64,000 nt of DNA from Flavobacteriales bacterium UBA1494. Lineage in GTDB: Bacteria; Bacteroidota; Bacteroidia; Flavobacteriales_E; Vicingaceae. The DNA is taken from contig CAJJAT010000027.1 of the NCBI GenBank assembly GCA_905182175.1, positions 1 through 64,000 on the forward strand. Reading direction: 5' to 3'. A model generated the notes under the pieces. That model searched no databases. It was given only the letters and a program-made list of their open reading frames with translations, and was not told the origin of the DNA. The translations under genes were made by a program, and so were the position numbers. Of this stretch, positions 32,414 to 42,510 are shown piece after piece (positions within the stretch are counted from its first letter, which is position 1; each line of letters opens with the position of its first letter).

Positions 32414-34258
32414 ATGAGATCGCTCAAATACCTCAATAAATACCTTTGGAAATATCGCAATAGATTAGTCTTAGGAATTATTTTTATTGCCATTTCTAAC
32501 GTATTTGCAATTTATCCTCCTCAAATTGTGAGTGAGGCATTCGATGCTGTTGCCAACTCACAGGAATTACAAAAGGTTTTAAAAAACGAAAAATCTACCG
32601 AAACGTTACACACAGTCGAAGAAACCTTTTTAACTCCATACACTGAAAGTATGTCGTTAAAGGGAACGTTGCTGTTTTTTGCCGGTTTAGTGTTATTAAT
32701 GGCGCTACTCAAAGGAGTTTTTACTTTTTTTATGAGACAAACTATTATCGTAATGTCTCGAATGATTGAATACGATTTGAAGAATGAAATATATGAGCAC
32801 TACCAATCGCTTAGCATGTCATTTTACAAGAAAAACAATACCGGTGACATCATGAATAGAATTTCTGAAGATGTAAGCCGAGTTCGGATGTACTTAGGAC
32901 CTGGAATTATGTACACCTTAAATTTAATTCTTTTGTTTGCTATGGTAATTCCGGTAATGCTGAATAAAAGTGTTGAATTAACTTTATATGCGCTTACACC
33001 GCTTCCCGTGCTTTCTATCTTGATATATATTATTTCGAGTAAAATCAATAAAAAGAGTGAAGCCACACAACGTCAATTGTCTTTACTTTCTACCTTTTCA
33101 CAGGAGAGTTTCTCGGGCATTCGAATTATTAAATCTTTTGTGAAGGAAAAGTACATGAACAAAATCATGCAAAAAGAAGCGGAAGAATACAAGGATCGCA
33201 ACTTGGATTTAGTGAAATTGGAAGCTTTTTTCTTTCCTGTTATGATGATGTTAATTGGATTAAGCACCATTTTAACCGTTTACATAGGTGGTTTACAAGT
33301 TATTGAAACTCGAGGAACTGCTAATGCTATTTCTGTTGGAGACATTGCTGCTTTTATTATATACGTAAACATGTTAACTTGGCCGGTAACAGCCTTAGGT
33401 TGGGTAACCTCCATTGCGCAAAGGGCTGCTGCCTCTCAAACTAGAATAAATGAATTCTTAGAAACTGTTCCAGAAATTCAAAACCCAACCACAACCTCAG
33501 TTCCGATTAACGGCGAAATAGAATTTAAAAATGTTTCGTTTGTATATCCTGAATCTGGTACAAAAGCAGTTCAAAACGTAAGTTTCAAAATTTCGAAAGG
33601 AGAAACGCTTGCTATCATTGGTAAAACAGGTTCTGGAAAATCTACCATAGCTGACTTGGTTTGCCGATTATTTGATGCAGCAGGAGGTGACGTGCTAATT
33701 GACGATAGAAAGATTGAAACCATTAATCTCAACGACCTGCGAAGCGAAATAGGCTATGTGCCGCAAGAAGTATTTTTATTTTCTACGAGCATAAAAAACA
33801 ACATCTCATTCGGTTTACACGATAAAAATATTCCGCAAGATCGCATCGAAGACGCTGCTAAAAAAGCCGCCATCCATGAAAATATAAAAACGTTTAAAAA
33901 GAAATATGATACAATCTTGGGAGAAAGAGGAATTACACTTTCAGGTGGTCAAAAACAGCGCATATCGATAGCTAGAGCTATAATTGACGAACCTAAAATC
34001 TTAATCTTTGATGATTGCCTTTCAGCAGTTGATACGGAAACAGAAGAAAAAATCCTGAGTAATTTAAAGCAAATAATGAAGCATTCAACCTCCATTATTA
34101 TTAGCCATAGAATTTCTTCGATCAAACATGCGAACCGCATTTTAGTTATGGACGAAGGTCAAATAGCGGAACAAGGAACACACAGAGAATTACTCCATTT
34201 AAAAGGTCAATACTTTGAGACGTATCAGAAACAGTTGTTGGAAGACGAAAAAAAATAG
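32414..34258 (+). CDS. ABC exporter, MsbA/MdlB-like half-transporter
   Basis: The 614-residue protein joins a six-helix exporter domain (about 1-345) to a nucleotide-binding domain. Walker A is GKTGSGKS (403-410), the signature LSGGQKQR (509-516), Walker B ILIFDDCLSAVD, and the H-loop IISHR (H565). The residue after the Walker B aspartate is Asp534, where most homodimeric exporters have the catalytic Glu. This suggests a slow or regulated ATP site, or a heterodimer partner elsewhere. The cargo could be lipid or drug. The gene stands alone, divergent from leucine dehydrogenase. Confidence 0.9.
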   Translation: MRSLKYLNKYLWKYRNRLVLGIIFIAISNVFAIYPPQIVSEAFDAVANSQELQKVLKNEKSTETLHTVEETFLTPYTESMSLKGTLLFFAGLVLLMALLKGVFTFFMRQTIIVMSRMIEYDLKNEIYEHYQSLSMSFYKKNNTGDIMNRISEDVSRVRMYLGPGIMYTLNLILLFAMVIPVMLNKSVELTLYALTPLPVLSILIYIISSKINKKSEATQRQLSLLSTFSQESFSGIRIIKSFVKEKYMNKIMQKEAEEYKDRNLDLVKLEAFFFPVMMMLIGLSTILTVYIGGLQVIETRGTANAISVGDIAAFIIYVNMLTWPVTALGWVTSIAQRAAASQTRINEFLETVPEIQNPTTTSVPINGEIEFKNVSFVYPESGTKAVQNVSFKISKGETLAIIGKTGSGKSTIADLVCRLFDAAGGDVLIDDRKIETINLNDLRSEIGYVPQEVFLFSTSIKNNISFGLHDKNIPQDRIEDAAKKAAIHENIKTFKKKYDTILGERGITLSGGQKQRISIARAIIDEPKILIFDDCLSAVDTETEEKILSNLKQIMKHSTSIIISHRISSIKHANRILVMDEGQIAEQGTHRELLHLKGQYFETYQKQLLEDEKK

Positions 34259-34492
34259 ATCACGAAACCTAGAAGTACCAATGTTTCATTATTTATCATA
34301 TTTCCATCAAATGTTTTATCCTGAATTTGATTAAAAAAAAGCTTAAAGTGCTTGTTCAGATGCCATATAGTTTGTTATAATCAAACATTAAGTGGCAGCA
34401 TTATTGAACCCTAACTAATACAATGATTTTTTTATTAGATTTGTTAATATAACATAAAGCAACAGTTATAGATTAAAAACCTACACTTTAAG

Positions 34493-34903
34493 ATGGATAA
34501 TGAGCACGAGAGTTCAAAGCGGAGAACCGACGATATTTACTCGAAATCGCTGAGGGCCGGAAATAGAACTTACTTTTTTGATGTAAAATCTACCAAATCA
34601 GAAGATTTATACCTAACAATTACCGAAAGTAAGAGACGTTTTAACAATGATAACGGCAAATTTTTTTATGAGAAACACAAGTTATTTCTTTATCCTGAAG
34701 ATTTTGCTTCCTTTCAAGATAATTTGCAAGCTACACTTGATAAAATTTCTGAATTGAACGGTGGAAAAGAAATAGTTACTCGATCTGAACTAGATGAACA
34801 GAGAGAACCTAGAGAAAACGGTATTCCTAAAGCGGAACAAAGCAAACCCGATGAAGAGAAACCTGCTGGTGGATTCTCTGATGTGAGTTTTGAGGATTTG
34901 TAG
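34493..34903 (+). CDS. PUR family DNA/RNA-binding protein (DUF3276)
   Basis: The 136-residue protein contains a PUR repeat: DIYSKSLRAGNRTYFFDVKSTKSEDLYLTITESKR and KFFYEKHKLFLYPEDFASFQDNL, followed by an acidic, Pro/Lys-rich disordered tail. Bacterial PUR proteins dimerise and bind G-rich single-stranded nucleic acid. It is found in most Bacteroidota. The ATG at 34493 fits. It is separated from the exporter by 234 bases and is probably a single-gene transcript. Confidence 0.93.
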   Translation: MDNEHESSKRRTDDIYSKSLRAGNRTYFFDVKSTKSEDLYLTITESKRRFNNDNGKFFYEKHKLFLYPEDFASFQDNLQATLDKISELNGGKEIVTRSELDEQREPRENGIPKAEQSKPDEEKPAGGFSDVSFEDL

Positions 34904-35212
34904 CGTTTTGGAAGGATATGAAGTCAGTTACGATTTTGACTTTATTTCAACTTTAATCTTTCAATTGTAAATTTCTATATGTTATATTTTGACAACTAAA
35001 GAGGTTTCTAAATTGCGAGCTTAGGCGAATATCTAAAATTTATATTCAGTTATAATACAAAACGTTTTTTAATTTGTATTGTAATGTTCAACATTCAATT
35101 GTTTTGCACAACAAGATCGATATTATAAAGAAATTAATATTAAATGTTTGAAACATTTAATGATTCTGAGATAATAATTTACAATGAAGAACGGTAACTA
35201 GAATTATTAGGC
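34904..35212. other. Gap without a gene
   Basis: This 309-base stretch between the PUR gene and the first decayed gene has no plausible coding frame, no promoter box that I trust and no obvious hairpin. It is strongly A+T-rich. Confidence 0.4.
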
Positions 35213-35935
35213 ATAACTTCTTCAAGTTCACATTGCATAAATTTGAAGTTACCAAAAATTGACTTTTATATTCATTTTTTAATTGGCTATCAACGAGGTA
35301 CAGATTGAGATTCTGACAATCATGATACGACCGTTGGAATTATTAAAAGTGATATCAACTTTATCGTTAGTATAGAGAAGGGTTATTATATGAATTTAGT
35401 CTTCTTCTCTAAATGGTACATTATTGACAACGAACATAAAAGCAAAAAAATCAATTTCTAAAAAAGATATATTCCTAAACGACGAATTATTTAAAACATA
35501 TTGTAATTTTTATTACACAAATACTTCCTTTAATTTCTATTGCTTAATTATCAATAAAAGTATTCCAAATTCTTTTTTAAGCGAAAAGACCACAGGTCAT
35601 AATACTTTTACGCTACCCTTATTAGATGATACAGCAAAACAAGAGAGGGCCAACGCACTTAATGCTAAATGAGAGGATTTGTAGATGGGGAACTTATCCT
35701 TAGAAATCAAACCGAAAGTGAGAAAGTAATAGAAATTAAATCTCCTCATCCTAATTGTGCAAGCTATATTTTAACTCCTATAGATTTTTAAAAATATATT
35801 CTAATCGGAATAAGAAGTTCATCTGCAAGAAATAAACTAATTTTTGGTAAACCCATTTCTTTTAACTCAAATACACTTACGATTTATTATCAATTAAATC
35901 AGCACGGCAAAGTTTTGGTGCCAAACAACATATAA
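35213..35935 (+). pseudogene. Fragmented relic of an unknown gene
   Basis: Three adjoining readable pieces on the plus strand suggest one former gene. Piece A (35213-35461) reads LPKIDFYIHFLIGYQRGTD then a TGA at 35306-35308, DTTVGIIKSDINFIVSIEKG and SKWYIIDNEHKSKKINF. Piece B (35424-35672) is in a +1 frame with ISKKDIFLNDELFKTY and TLPLLDDTAKQERANALNAK. Piece C (35669-35935) reads RGFVDGELILRNQTESEKV and CASYILTPIDF, then TAA at 35789-35791, then KYILIGIRSSSARNKLIFGK. The pieces overlap by a few bases, as expected for frameshifts. I do not recognise the family. Confidence 0.55.
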
Positions 35936-36020
35936 AAATTGCTCCTCCTTGAGTAAGTTGGCTCATGCAATTTTGTTGAATTTAAATCCATGAAAATTTA
36001 TGAATTAAGTAAAGGAGGTT

Positions 36021-37242
36021 ATGATTAATTTGAATGTTATATTTGGCTTATTCTTTTTTTGAACTTACTATTCTCCCAAACGGAATAGCTAGTTACCATT
36101 GATCCTACTAACCACACCCACACTACTATCAATAGTATTGTGGGAGTTCGATATGTGAGCTCAGGAAGTAATACATTCGATGAAATTAACGGAAGGTTTA
36201 TTTTTGTAGGAACTGACTCAAATTTAAAAGATTCGCTTTATTCAATTGATGTAAGTATAGGAAATGTAATTACAAGAGTGCCATTCCCAGTTGGACTTTG
36301 CCAGAATGATAATTTAGGTAGCCTTGTTTTAAAAAATAATGCTTTGTATGCTTTATTATACAGAAGTTCATTTCAATTACAATACCTAGAGACGCTATAC
36401 CCAAAAACAGGAGTACAGTCTGTTAATTATAGTATTCCGGGATTTCAATCTATCCTTTCCGGATCTCAAGTAATTGATAAAAGAAACCATACCTACAATT
36501 TTGTTGGTCTTGGGCAGATTCAACTTATATCTAAATTATATACTGTAGACTTATCAAATGGAGCTACTCTTCGCAGCGCTATCGTCCCAAATTCAACCAA
36601 TCAGTCTCATGCCATCTTTCATCTAAAACAAAATTCTGCAAATAATTTGTTAGAAATTTTTAATGCATTTAATTCCAATATCTATCAATTAGTACCTGTA
36701 AATAAAGCGATAGGAATTCATTCCTTTATTTACACTTTGAATAGATTCTCTAACTATATGCCGTTCAACTCTATTTATAACAAATCAACCAACTTATATT
36801 CGTTCGAAACTATAGATAGTAACTCAAATTTTAGATTTTGTAATTATAATGCAAATACAGCCAGTTTAATTTCAAATTTTATATTTCCGGTATTAGCAGA
36901 CACAAACGACAATGTATTAAACTACAAATTGATAATTCAACCTGAATTATTTACGAATTACATTGGGACAATGAAATTATAGCAGGATTAAAAGAGCAGC
37001 ACAAAGTTGATCCAATTTCCGTTTATTCAAATCCAGCAGATTACGTTTTAAAATTCAACTTAGAGCATACGAAAAACTATCAAATTGATTTATTTAACAG
37101 CATCGGTAAACTCGAATATTCTAAAAAGAATGTAGACACTTCGAATTTAAAAATTAGTGTTGAAAGTTTTGATCGGGGAATCGATTACGAAAGATTTAAC
37201 TCAGCTGACACTTCTCAAACAAAGAAGATTATTCTTTACTAG
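36021..37242 (+). pseudogene. Relic of a type IX secretion cargo protein
   Basis: A former secreted protein runs from ATG 36021, which has an AAAGGAGG ribosome-binding site. The signal peptide MINLNVIFGLFFF hits TGA after a T7 run (36054-36060). One added T would continue to LNLLFSQTE. A TAG follows at 36086-36088. A 280-codon open stretch (36140-36982) of beta-rich repeats starts GVRYVSSGSNTFDEINGRF. A further frame change near 36970 reaches a T9SS type A sorting domain: VDPISVYSNPADYVLKFN, FNSIGKLEYSKKN, and TSQTKKIILY, then TAG 37240-37242. At least three breaks make it a pseudogene. The C-terminal signal shows that its ancestor was exported by the T9SS. Confidence 0.8.
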
Positions 37243-37246
37243 ACCC

Positions 37247-38722
37247 TTAATTATTCAAAACAAAATCCATACTCTTCTTCATCAACGGATACATGACCAA
37301 ATCTTCTTCAATAAAAGCAACTTCCTTTCTAAACTTGGCTTTCATCGCTTCCACTTTGGTTGAGCTTTTCTCTGTTCTAAAATCTAACCCCTGGCAAGCG
37401 GTAAACCATTCCACTCCAACTACTTTCTGGAGATTGTCCACTACCCTCTTTAGTTTGGTTGCTGCATTTGCACCCATACTTACATGGTCTTCTTGTCCGT
37501 TTGAAGAGTCAATGGTGTCGACTGAAGCAGGTGTTGCCAATTGTTTGTTTTGACTTACTGCTGAAGCTGCTGAATATTGAGCAATCATAAAACCAGAATT
37601 TAAGCCTGGCTTTTTTACCAAAAAGGCAGGTAAGCCTCTAGTTCCTGAAACTAATTTGTAAATTCTTCGTTCAGAAATGGAAGCTAATTCTGAAGTTGCA
37701 ATGGCTAGAAAGTCCAATACTAGCGCCAATGGCTGACCGTGAAAGTTACCTGCTGAAATTACCTTGTCGTCTTCAATAAAAATGGTTGGATTATCGGTTA
37801 CTGAATTAATTTCCGTTTCGACTATCTTGCTTGCATAAGCTATCGCATCTTTTGATGCACCGTGAACTTGAGGCACGCACCTAAAGCTGTATGGATCTTG
37901 CACATGTGCTTTATGACGTTGCACAATTTCGCTTCCTTCCAAGTTTTCTAAAATTGCCCTTGCTGTATCTAACTGACCTTGATGTGGTCTTGCTTTGTGC
38001 ACCAGCTCATCAAATGGTTCTACTCTTCCATCGTAAGCATCAATAGAAGCTGCAGCAGATAAATCGCACCAAGCGGAAAGATGTTTTAACCTCAACAATA
38101 AGTTAGTGGCATAAGCCGACATAAATTGAGTTCCGTTCAGTAAAGCCAATCCTTCTTTTGATTGCAGTTCAATTGGATCCCAACCCATTTTTTCGTTTAA
38201 TTCTTTACCTGAGATTCGATTTCCTTCAAAATCAACTTCCCCTTCACCCAAAAGTGGCAAACTCAAGTGAGCCAGTGGCGCTAAATCGCCCGAAGCACCT
38301 AAACTACCTTGCTCATAAATAACCGGATAAACTCCTTTGTTGAAAAAATCAATTAATCTGTTAATCGTTGCCAATTGAACTCCTGAGTGACCTTGAGAAA
38401 TTCCTTGAATTTTCAATAGAATCATCAACTTTACCATTTCTTGAGGAACTTCATCGCCCATTCCGCAGGCATGCGATGTTACTAAGTTCCATTGTAGTTG
38501 CCCCAATTGATCGTTGTCTATTTCCGTATCACATAAAGATCCAAAGCCGGTGTTAATGCCATAAATTGGTCTTTCAGATCGCTTTATTTTATCGTCTAAA
38601 TACTCACGACAAGCAGTAATTTTATCAGCACATGCTTTGCTCAGTTCAAGCTTAGAGTTTGAATCAAGAATTTGTTTGATGTCTGCTAAACTTAAAAAAT
38701 CTGATGTTATTTGATGGATCAT
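37247..38722 (-). CDS. hutH: Histidine ammonia-lyase (HAL/PAL/TAL family)
   Basis: The 491-residue protein has the self-forming MIO triad A143-S144-G145 in GSLGASGDLAP, the catalytic Tyr in RPIYGINTGFG (Y54), S83-H84 in NLVTSHACGMG (His there supports histidine, or tyrosine, over phenylalanine), and the QEDHVS region near residue 400. It removes ammonia from L-histidine to form urocanate. No other hut gene lies in the window, so the pathway may be elsewhere, or the enzyme acts on tyrosine. It is convergent with the T9SS relic: the stops are four bases apart. Confidence 0.87.
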   Translation of the reverse strand: MIHQITSDFLSLADIKQILDSNSKLELSKACADKITACREYLDDKIKRSERPIYGINTGFGSLCDTEIDNDQLGQLQWNLVTSHACGMGDEVPQEMVKLMILLKIQGISQGHSGVQLATINRLIDFFNKGVYPVIYEQGSLGASGDLAPLAHLSLPLLGEGEVDFEGNRISGKELNEKMGWDPIELQSKEGLALLNGTQFMSAYATNLLLRLKHLSAWCDLSAAASIDAYDGRVEPFDELVHKARPHQGQLDTARAILENLEGSEIVQRHKAHVQDPYSFRCVPQVHGASKDAIAYASKIVETEINSVTDNPTIFIEDDKVISAGNFHGQPLALVLDFLAIATSELASISERRIYKLVSGTRGLPAFLVKKPGLNSGFMIAQYSAASAVSQNKQLATPASVDTIDSSNGQEDHVSMGANAATKLKRVVDNLQKVVGVEWFTACQGLDFRTEKSSTKVEAMKAKFRKEVAFIEEDLVMYPLMKKSMDFVLNN

Positions 38723-38793
38723 AAAAGATTATTGATTGATAATTCATAATTCTAATTTAACTACTTCAGTTGGATCGAGCTCAATATGAAAAA

Positions 38794-40206
38794 TTAACTC
38801 ATAGAATTGATTAGCTCCTCTATGATTATTTTACTCTGTTCTCCGCTTTCCATATTCTTTAAACTCAGTTGGCCTGAACTCATTTCATCTTCCCCTACCA
38901 TTACTACAAATGGAATTTTTTTATCGTTGGCATATTTCATTTGCTTTTTCATCTTCGCAGGGTCAGGGTATAATTCTGCTCGAATGCCTTCAACTCTTAG
39001 TTTTTGAAGAGCCTTCAAGCAATAACTTGCTTCTTTGTCTCCAAAGTTGATGAACAAGACTTGCGTCGTTGCATTTGCCGATTCAGGAAAGAGGTTTAAC
39101 TCTTCCATTACATCGTAAATACGATCTGCTCCAAAAGATATTCCAACACCGGACATGTTTTTTAAACCAAAAATACCGGTCAAATCTGCATAACGACCAC
39201 CGCCGCAAATACTTCCCATTTTAGCTTCGTTCGAAACTACTTCGAAAATCGCACCTGTATAATAATCTAGTCCACGAGCCAAGGTAACGTCAACTTCTAG
39301 AGATGCTATGGTTAACCCTAATGAGTCTACCGTATCCAAAATGAATTTTGTTTCTTCAATTCCTATCAAGCCAATTTCTGAATCTTTTAAAAATTTAGAT
39401 AACTGAGCTAATTTTTCGTCGTTGCTGCCTTCAATTTTAAAAAGTGGTTGAATCTTCTCCAATTCATCTGCTGACAAACCTCTTTGAGAAAGCTCTTCGT
39501 TTACTTTTTCTAAACCGATCTTTTCCAGTTTATCAATCGCCACCGTTATTGGAATAATCATTTCTGGTCTTCCAATTACCTCAGCAATTCCACTTAATAT
39601 TTTTCGGTTGTTCAGCTTGATTGAAAAGCTTTTCAACCCTAAATTGCTCAGTACTTCATCAAAGAGTTTTACCAACTCCACTTCATTTAATAAAGAATCG
39701 GAACCTATAATATCAGCATCACACTGATAGAATTCGCGGTAACGTCCTTTTTGCGGACGATCAGCCCTCCAAACTGGTTGAATTTGGTAGCGCTTAAATG
39801 GAAAAGCTATTTCATTTTGATGTTGAACTACGTAACGTGCAAAGGGAACTGTTAAGTCGTAACGGAGAGCTTCCCCTTCTTTCTCTTTAAAAAGAATCTT
39901 CATTAAAACAGGAATATTTAACTCCCCTTTCAGATCTTCTTCTCTTATCCCTTTATTAATTTCGGAAACCAAATGAGCAACATTCTTTTTAAGTTTATCG
40001 CCCCTTTCTAAAACTTTAAAAATCAATCGGTCCCCTTCCTCTCCATACTTGCCGGTCAAAGTCTCCCTATTCTCCATGGTTGGAGTTTCTATTTGCTCAA
40101 ATCCGTACAGCTGAAACGACTTTCGAATCGTATCAAAAATATAGTTTCGTTTCGCCATAACTTCCGGCGAAAAATCTCTAAAACCTTTAGGGATACTAAC
40201 TTTCAT
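38794..40206 (-). CDS. hisS: Histidyl-tRNA synthetase
   Basis: The 470-residue class II synthetase has motif 2 region [59 protein letters not shown], and [16 protein letters not shown] (motif 3). The C-terminal anticodon-binding domain has [22 protein letters not shown]. It charges tRNA-His. The length is longer than the ~424 of E. coli, through small insertions common in Bacteroidota. It is 87 bases from hutH start and follows ettA. Confidence 0.96.
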   Translation of the reverse strand: MKVSIPKGFRDFSPEVMAKRNYIFDTIRKSFQLYGFEQIETPTMENRETLTGKYGEEGDRLIFKVLERGDKLKKNVAHLVSEINKGIREEDLKGELNIPVLMKILFKEKEGEALRYDLTVPFARYVVQHQNEIAFPFKRYQIQPVWRADRPQKGRYREFYQCDADIIGSDSLLNEVELVKLFDEVLSNLGLKSFSIKLNNRKILSGIAEVIGRPEMIIPITVAIDKLEKIGLEKVNEELSQRGLSADELEKIQPLFKIEGSNDEKLAQLSKFLKDSEIGLIGIEETKFILDTVDSLGLTIASLEVDVTLARGLDYYTGAIFEVVSNEAKMGSICGGGRYADLTGIFGLKNMSGVGISFGADRIYDVMEELNLFPESANATTQVLFINFGDKEASYCLKALQKLRVEGIRAELYPDPAKMKKQMKYANDKKIPFVVMVGEDEMSSGQLSLKNMESGEQSKIIIEELINSMS

Positions 40207-40244
40207 TGTTCTTCAATTTTCCTTCACTCGTCCAAATTGTCAAT

Positions 40245-40269
40245 ACTTCGACTCCGCTCAGCACGACAA
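40245..40269. repeat. CTTCGACT...CTCAG dispersed repeat, copy 2
   Basis: ACTTCGACTCCGCTCAGC followed by ACGACAA lies between ettA and hisS. It differs from the copy at 11209 by a few substitutions and shares its CTTCGACT and CTCAGC blocks. Confidence 0.7.
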
Positions 40270-40286
40270 TTAATAAACATTCGTAA

Positions 40287-41972
40287 TTACTTAACTAGTT
40301 TTCTATATCTAAATTTCGTTGGTTCAGTTCCCATTCGTTTGCGCTTGTTTTCTTCGTATTCAGAAAATCCACCTTCAAAGAAAACCACGTTAGCGTCTCC
40401 TTCAAAAGCTAAAATATGTGTACAAATACGATCCAAGAACCATCTATCGTGAGAAATAACTACTGCGCAACCTGCGAAGTTTTCAATTCCTTCCTCTAGT
40501 GCTCTCAATGTGTTCACATCAATATCATTGGTAGGCTCATCAAGTAATAGGACGTTCGCTTCAATTTTTAAAGTCAAAGCTAAGTGTAGTCGGTTTCTTT
40601 CTCCGCCGGAAAGCACTCCTACTTTCTTGTTCTGATCTCCACCATTGAAGTTAAAACGTGATAAATAAGCCCTAGAATTAATAATCTTACCTCCTATTTC
40701 CATTTGATCGTTGCCACCGGCTACCACCTCAAAAACTGTTTGTTCTTCATCTAAATCTTCGTGCGCTTGATCTACATAACCCAACTCAACCGTTGAACCC
40801 ACTTTAAAATCGCCTGAATCTGGGGATTCTTCACCCATGATCATTTTAAACAAGGTGGTTTTACCCGCACCGTTTGGTCCAACAATACCAACAATACCTG
40901 CAGGTGGAAGTTTAAAGTTCAAATTTTCATACAACAAACGATCTCCAAAACCTTTCGAAACATTAACTGCTTCAATTACTTCATTTCCTAAGCGCTGTCC
41001 GTTAGGAATTGGAATTTCTAATTGCTGAATTTCTTCTTTCCCTCCGTCTGCCATTAACTTATCGTAGTTCGCTAAACGAGCTTTAGACTTACTTCTCTTC
41101 GCCTTGGGGTTCATTCGAGACCACTCCAATTCCTTCTCTAAATTCTTTCTTCGTTTGCTTTCTGTTTTCTCTTCCGCCTTCAGTCTCTTCGATTTTTGCT
41201 CTAACCAAGAAGTGTAATTCCCTTCGTAAGGAATTCCTTGTCCTCTGTCTAGTTCAAGAATCCAACCTGCTGCATTGTCTAAGAAATATCGATCGTGAGT
41301 TACGGCAATTACAGTTCCTTTATATTGTTGTAAATGCTGCTCTAACCAATAAACAGATTCTGCATCCAAGTGGTTAGTAGGCTCATCTAATAGTAAAATA
41401 TCCGGCTCTTGTAATAGTAATCTACATAAAGCAACTCTTCTTCTTTCTCCACCAGATAAATTAGCAACTGAAGCATCAGGCTCAGGACAACGAAGGGCAT
41501 CCATCGCTCTTTCCAATTTAGTATCTAGTTCCCAGGCGTTCAACGCATCAATCTGAATGGAAAGACGCTCCTGCTCTTTCATTAACGCTTCCATTTTATC
41601 AGGATTATCCAATACTTCCGGATCACCAAATTTCTCGTTGCACTCTTCGTAAGCTTTCAAAACAGCAACTGTTTCTGCTGCTCCTTCTTCAACAATTTCG
41701 CGAACCGTTTTTGTGTCGTCTAGTTGAGGCTCTTGAGATAGCATTCCTACAGAATATCCATCTGAAAAAACAACATCTCCGGTGTAACCAGACTTTTCCT
41801 CCCCTGCAATGATTCGCATTAAGGTAGATTTTCCAGATCCGTTAAGACCAATAATACCAATTTTAGCACCGTAGAAAAAAGAGAGGTATATATTTTTTAG
41901 GATTGGTTTCCCTGATGGTAGCGACTTTGTTAAGTTCACCATCGAAAAAATTATCTTTTTATCGTCAGACAT
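40287..41972 (-). CDS. ettA: Energy-dependent translational throttle protein EttA (ABC-F)
   Basis: The 561-residue protein has two ABC domains: Walker A GLNGSGKST and GPNGAGKTT, signatures NLSGGERRRVALCRLL and VLSGGERNRLHLALTL, and Walker B LLLDEPTNHLDAES and LLLDEPTNDIDVNT. It has the EttA arm and the linker. EttA gates the first translocation step according to ATP/ADP. I start at Met 41972 (MSDDKKIIFSM), because the extra 19 residues upstream (from 42029) are not part of the family. Confidence 0.95.
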   Translation of the reverse strand: MSDDKKIIFSMVNLTKSLPSGKPILKNIYLSFFYGAKIGIIGLNGSGKSTLMRIIAGEEKSGYTGDVVFSDGYSVGMLSQEPQLDDTKTVREIVEEGAAETVAVLKAYEECNEKFGDPEVLDNPDKMEALMKEQERLSIQIDALNAWELDTKLERAMDALRCPEPDASVANLSGGERRRVALCRLLLQEPDILLLDEPTNHLDAESVYWLEQHLQQYKGTVIAVTHDRYFLDNAAGWILELDRGQGIPYEGNYTSWLEQKSKRLKAEEKTESKRRKNLEKELEWSRMNPKAKRSKSKARLANYDKLMADGGKEEIQQLEIPIPNGQRLGNEVIEAVNVSKGFGDRLLYENLNFKLPPAGIVGIVGPNGAGKTTLFKMIMGEESPDSGDFKVGSTVELGYVDQAHEDLDEEQTVFEVVAGGNDQMEIGGKIINSRAYLSRFNFNGGDQNKKVGVLSGGERNRLHLALTLKIEANVLLLDEPTNDIDVNTLRALEEGIENFAGCAVVISHDRWFLDRICTHILAFEGDANVVFFEGGFSEYEENKRKRMGTEPTKFRYRKLVK

Positions 41973-42075
41973 GAAGCGTTTTTTTAAGTTTTGACAAATT
42001 TGTGAATTTATTAGCGGTTCTCCTTGCAATATTGTGATTATTTCTTATTCTTGACTAACTTAATATATACCGAAT

Positions 42076-42501
42076 TTGAACAAGCAAAAAACAACTTTAG
42101 GAAGAACCGAAATTGTGACCTTTCCTGACCTAGGAATTGAAAATATTATAGCCAAAATTGACACTGGAGCTTACTCTACCGCAATTCATGCTAATAAATT
42201 TTGGGTGGAGACTAAAGAGGAAATTGAAGAGTTGTACTTTCAATTGTTAGACCCCTCCAAAGATGAGTTTGTGAACCGAATCTATAAAACTGCAAACTTT
42301 TATCGAAAAAAGGTAAGAAGCAGCAATGGAAGACTAGAGGAAAGGTACATTATAAAAACAAAAATAATGCTAGGAGGAAAATTGAGAACAACAAATCTAA
42401 GTTTAACAAACAGAGAAAAAATGAGATACACTGTTCTTGTTGGCAGAAAAGTACTAGCAAAGGGGTATCTTGTCGATGTCTCAAAAAACAGACAGAACTA
42501 A
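42076..42501 (+). CDS. RimB-like retropepsin-type aspartic protease (DUF615/PF05618)
   Basis: The 141-residue protein has the aspartic-protease motif KIDTGAYSTAIHA in the N-terminal third and ends LVGRKVLAKGYLVDV, as in the PF05618 family once called ATP-dependent zinc proteases and now seen as retropepsin-like. It precedes rimK by nine bases, the standard pairing (RimB/RimK). It is thought to trim or regulate RimK-added residues. No ATG is present; TTG 42076 gives M-N-K-Q-K and is likely the start. Confidence 0.85.
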   Translation: MNKQKTTLGRTEIVTFPDLGIENIIAKIDTGAYSTAIHANKFWVETKEEIEELYFQLLDPSKDEFVNRIYKTANFYRKKVRSSNGRLEERYIIKTKIMLGGKLRTTNLSLTNREKMRYTVLVGRKVLAKGYLVDVSKNRQN

Positions 42502-42510
42502 AATAACGGT

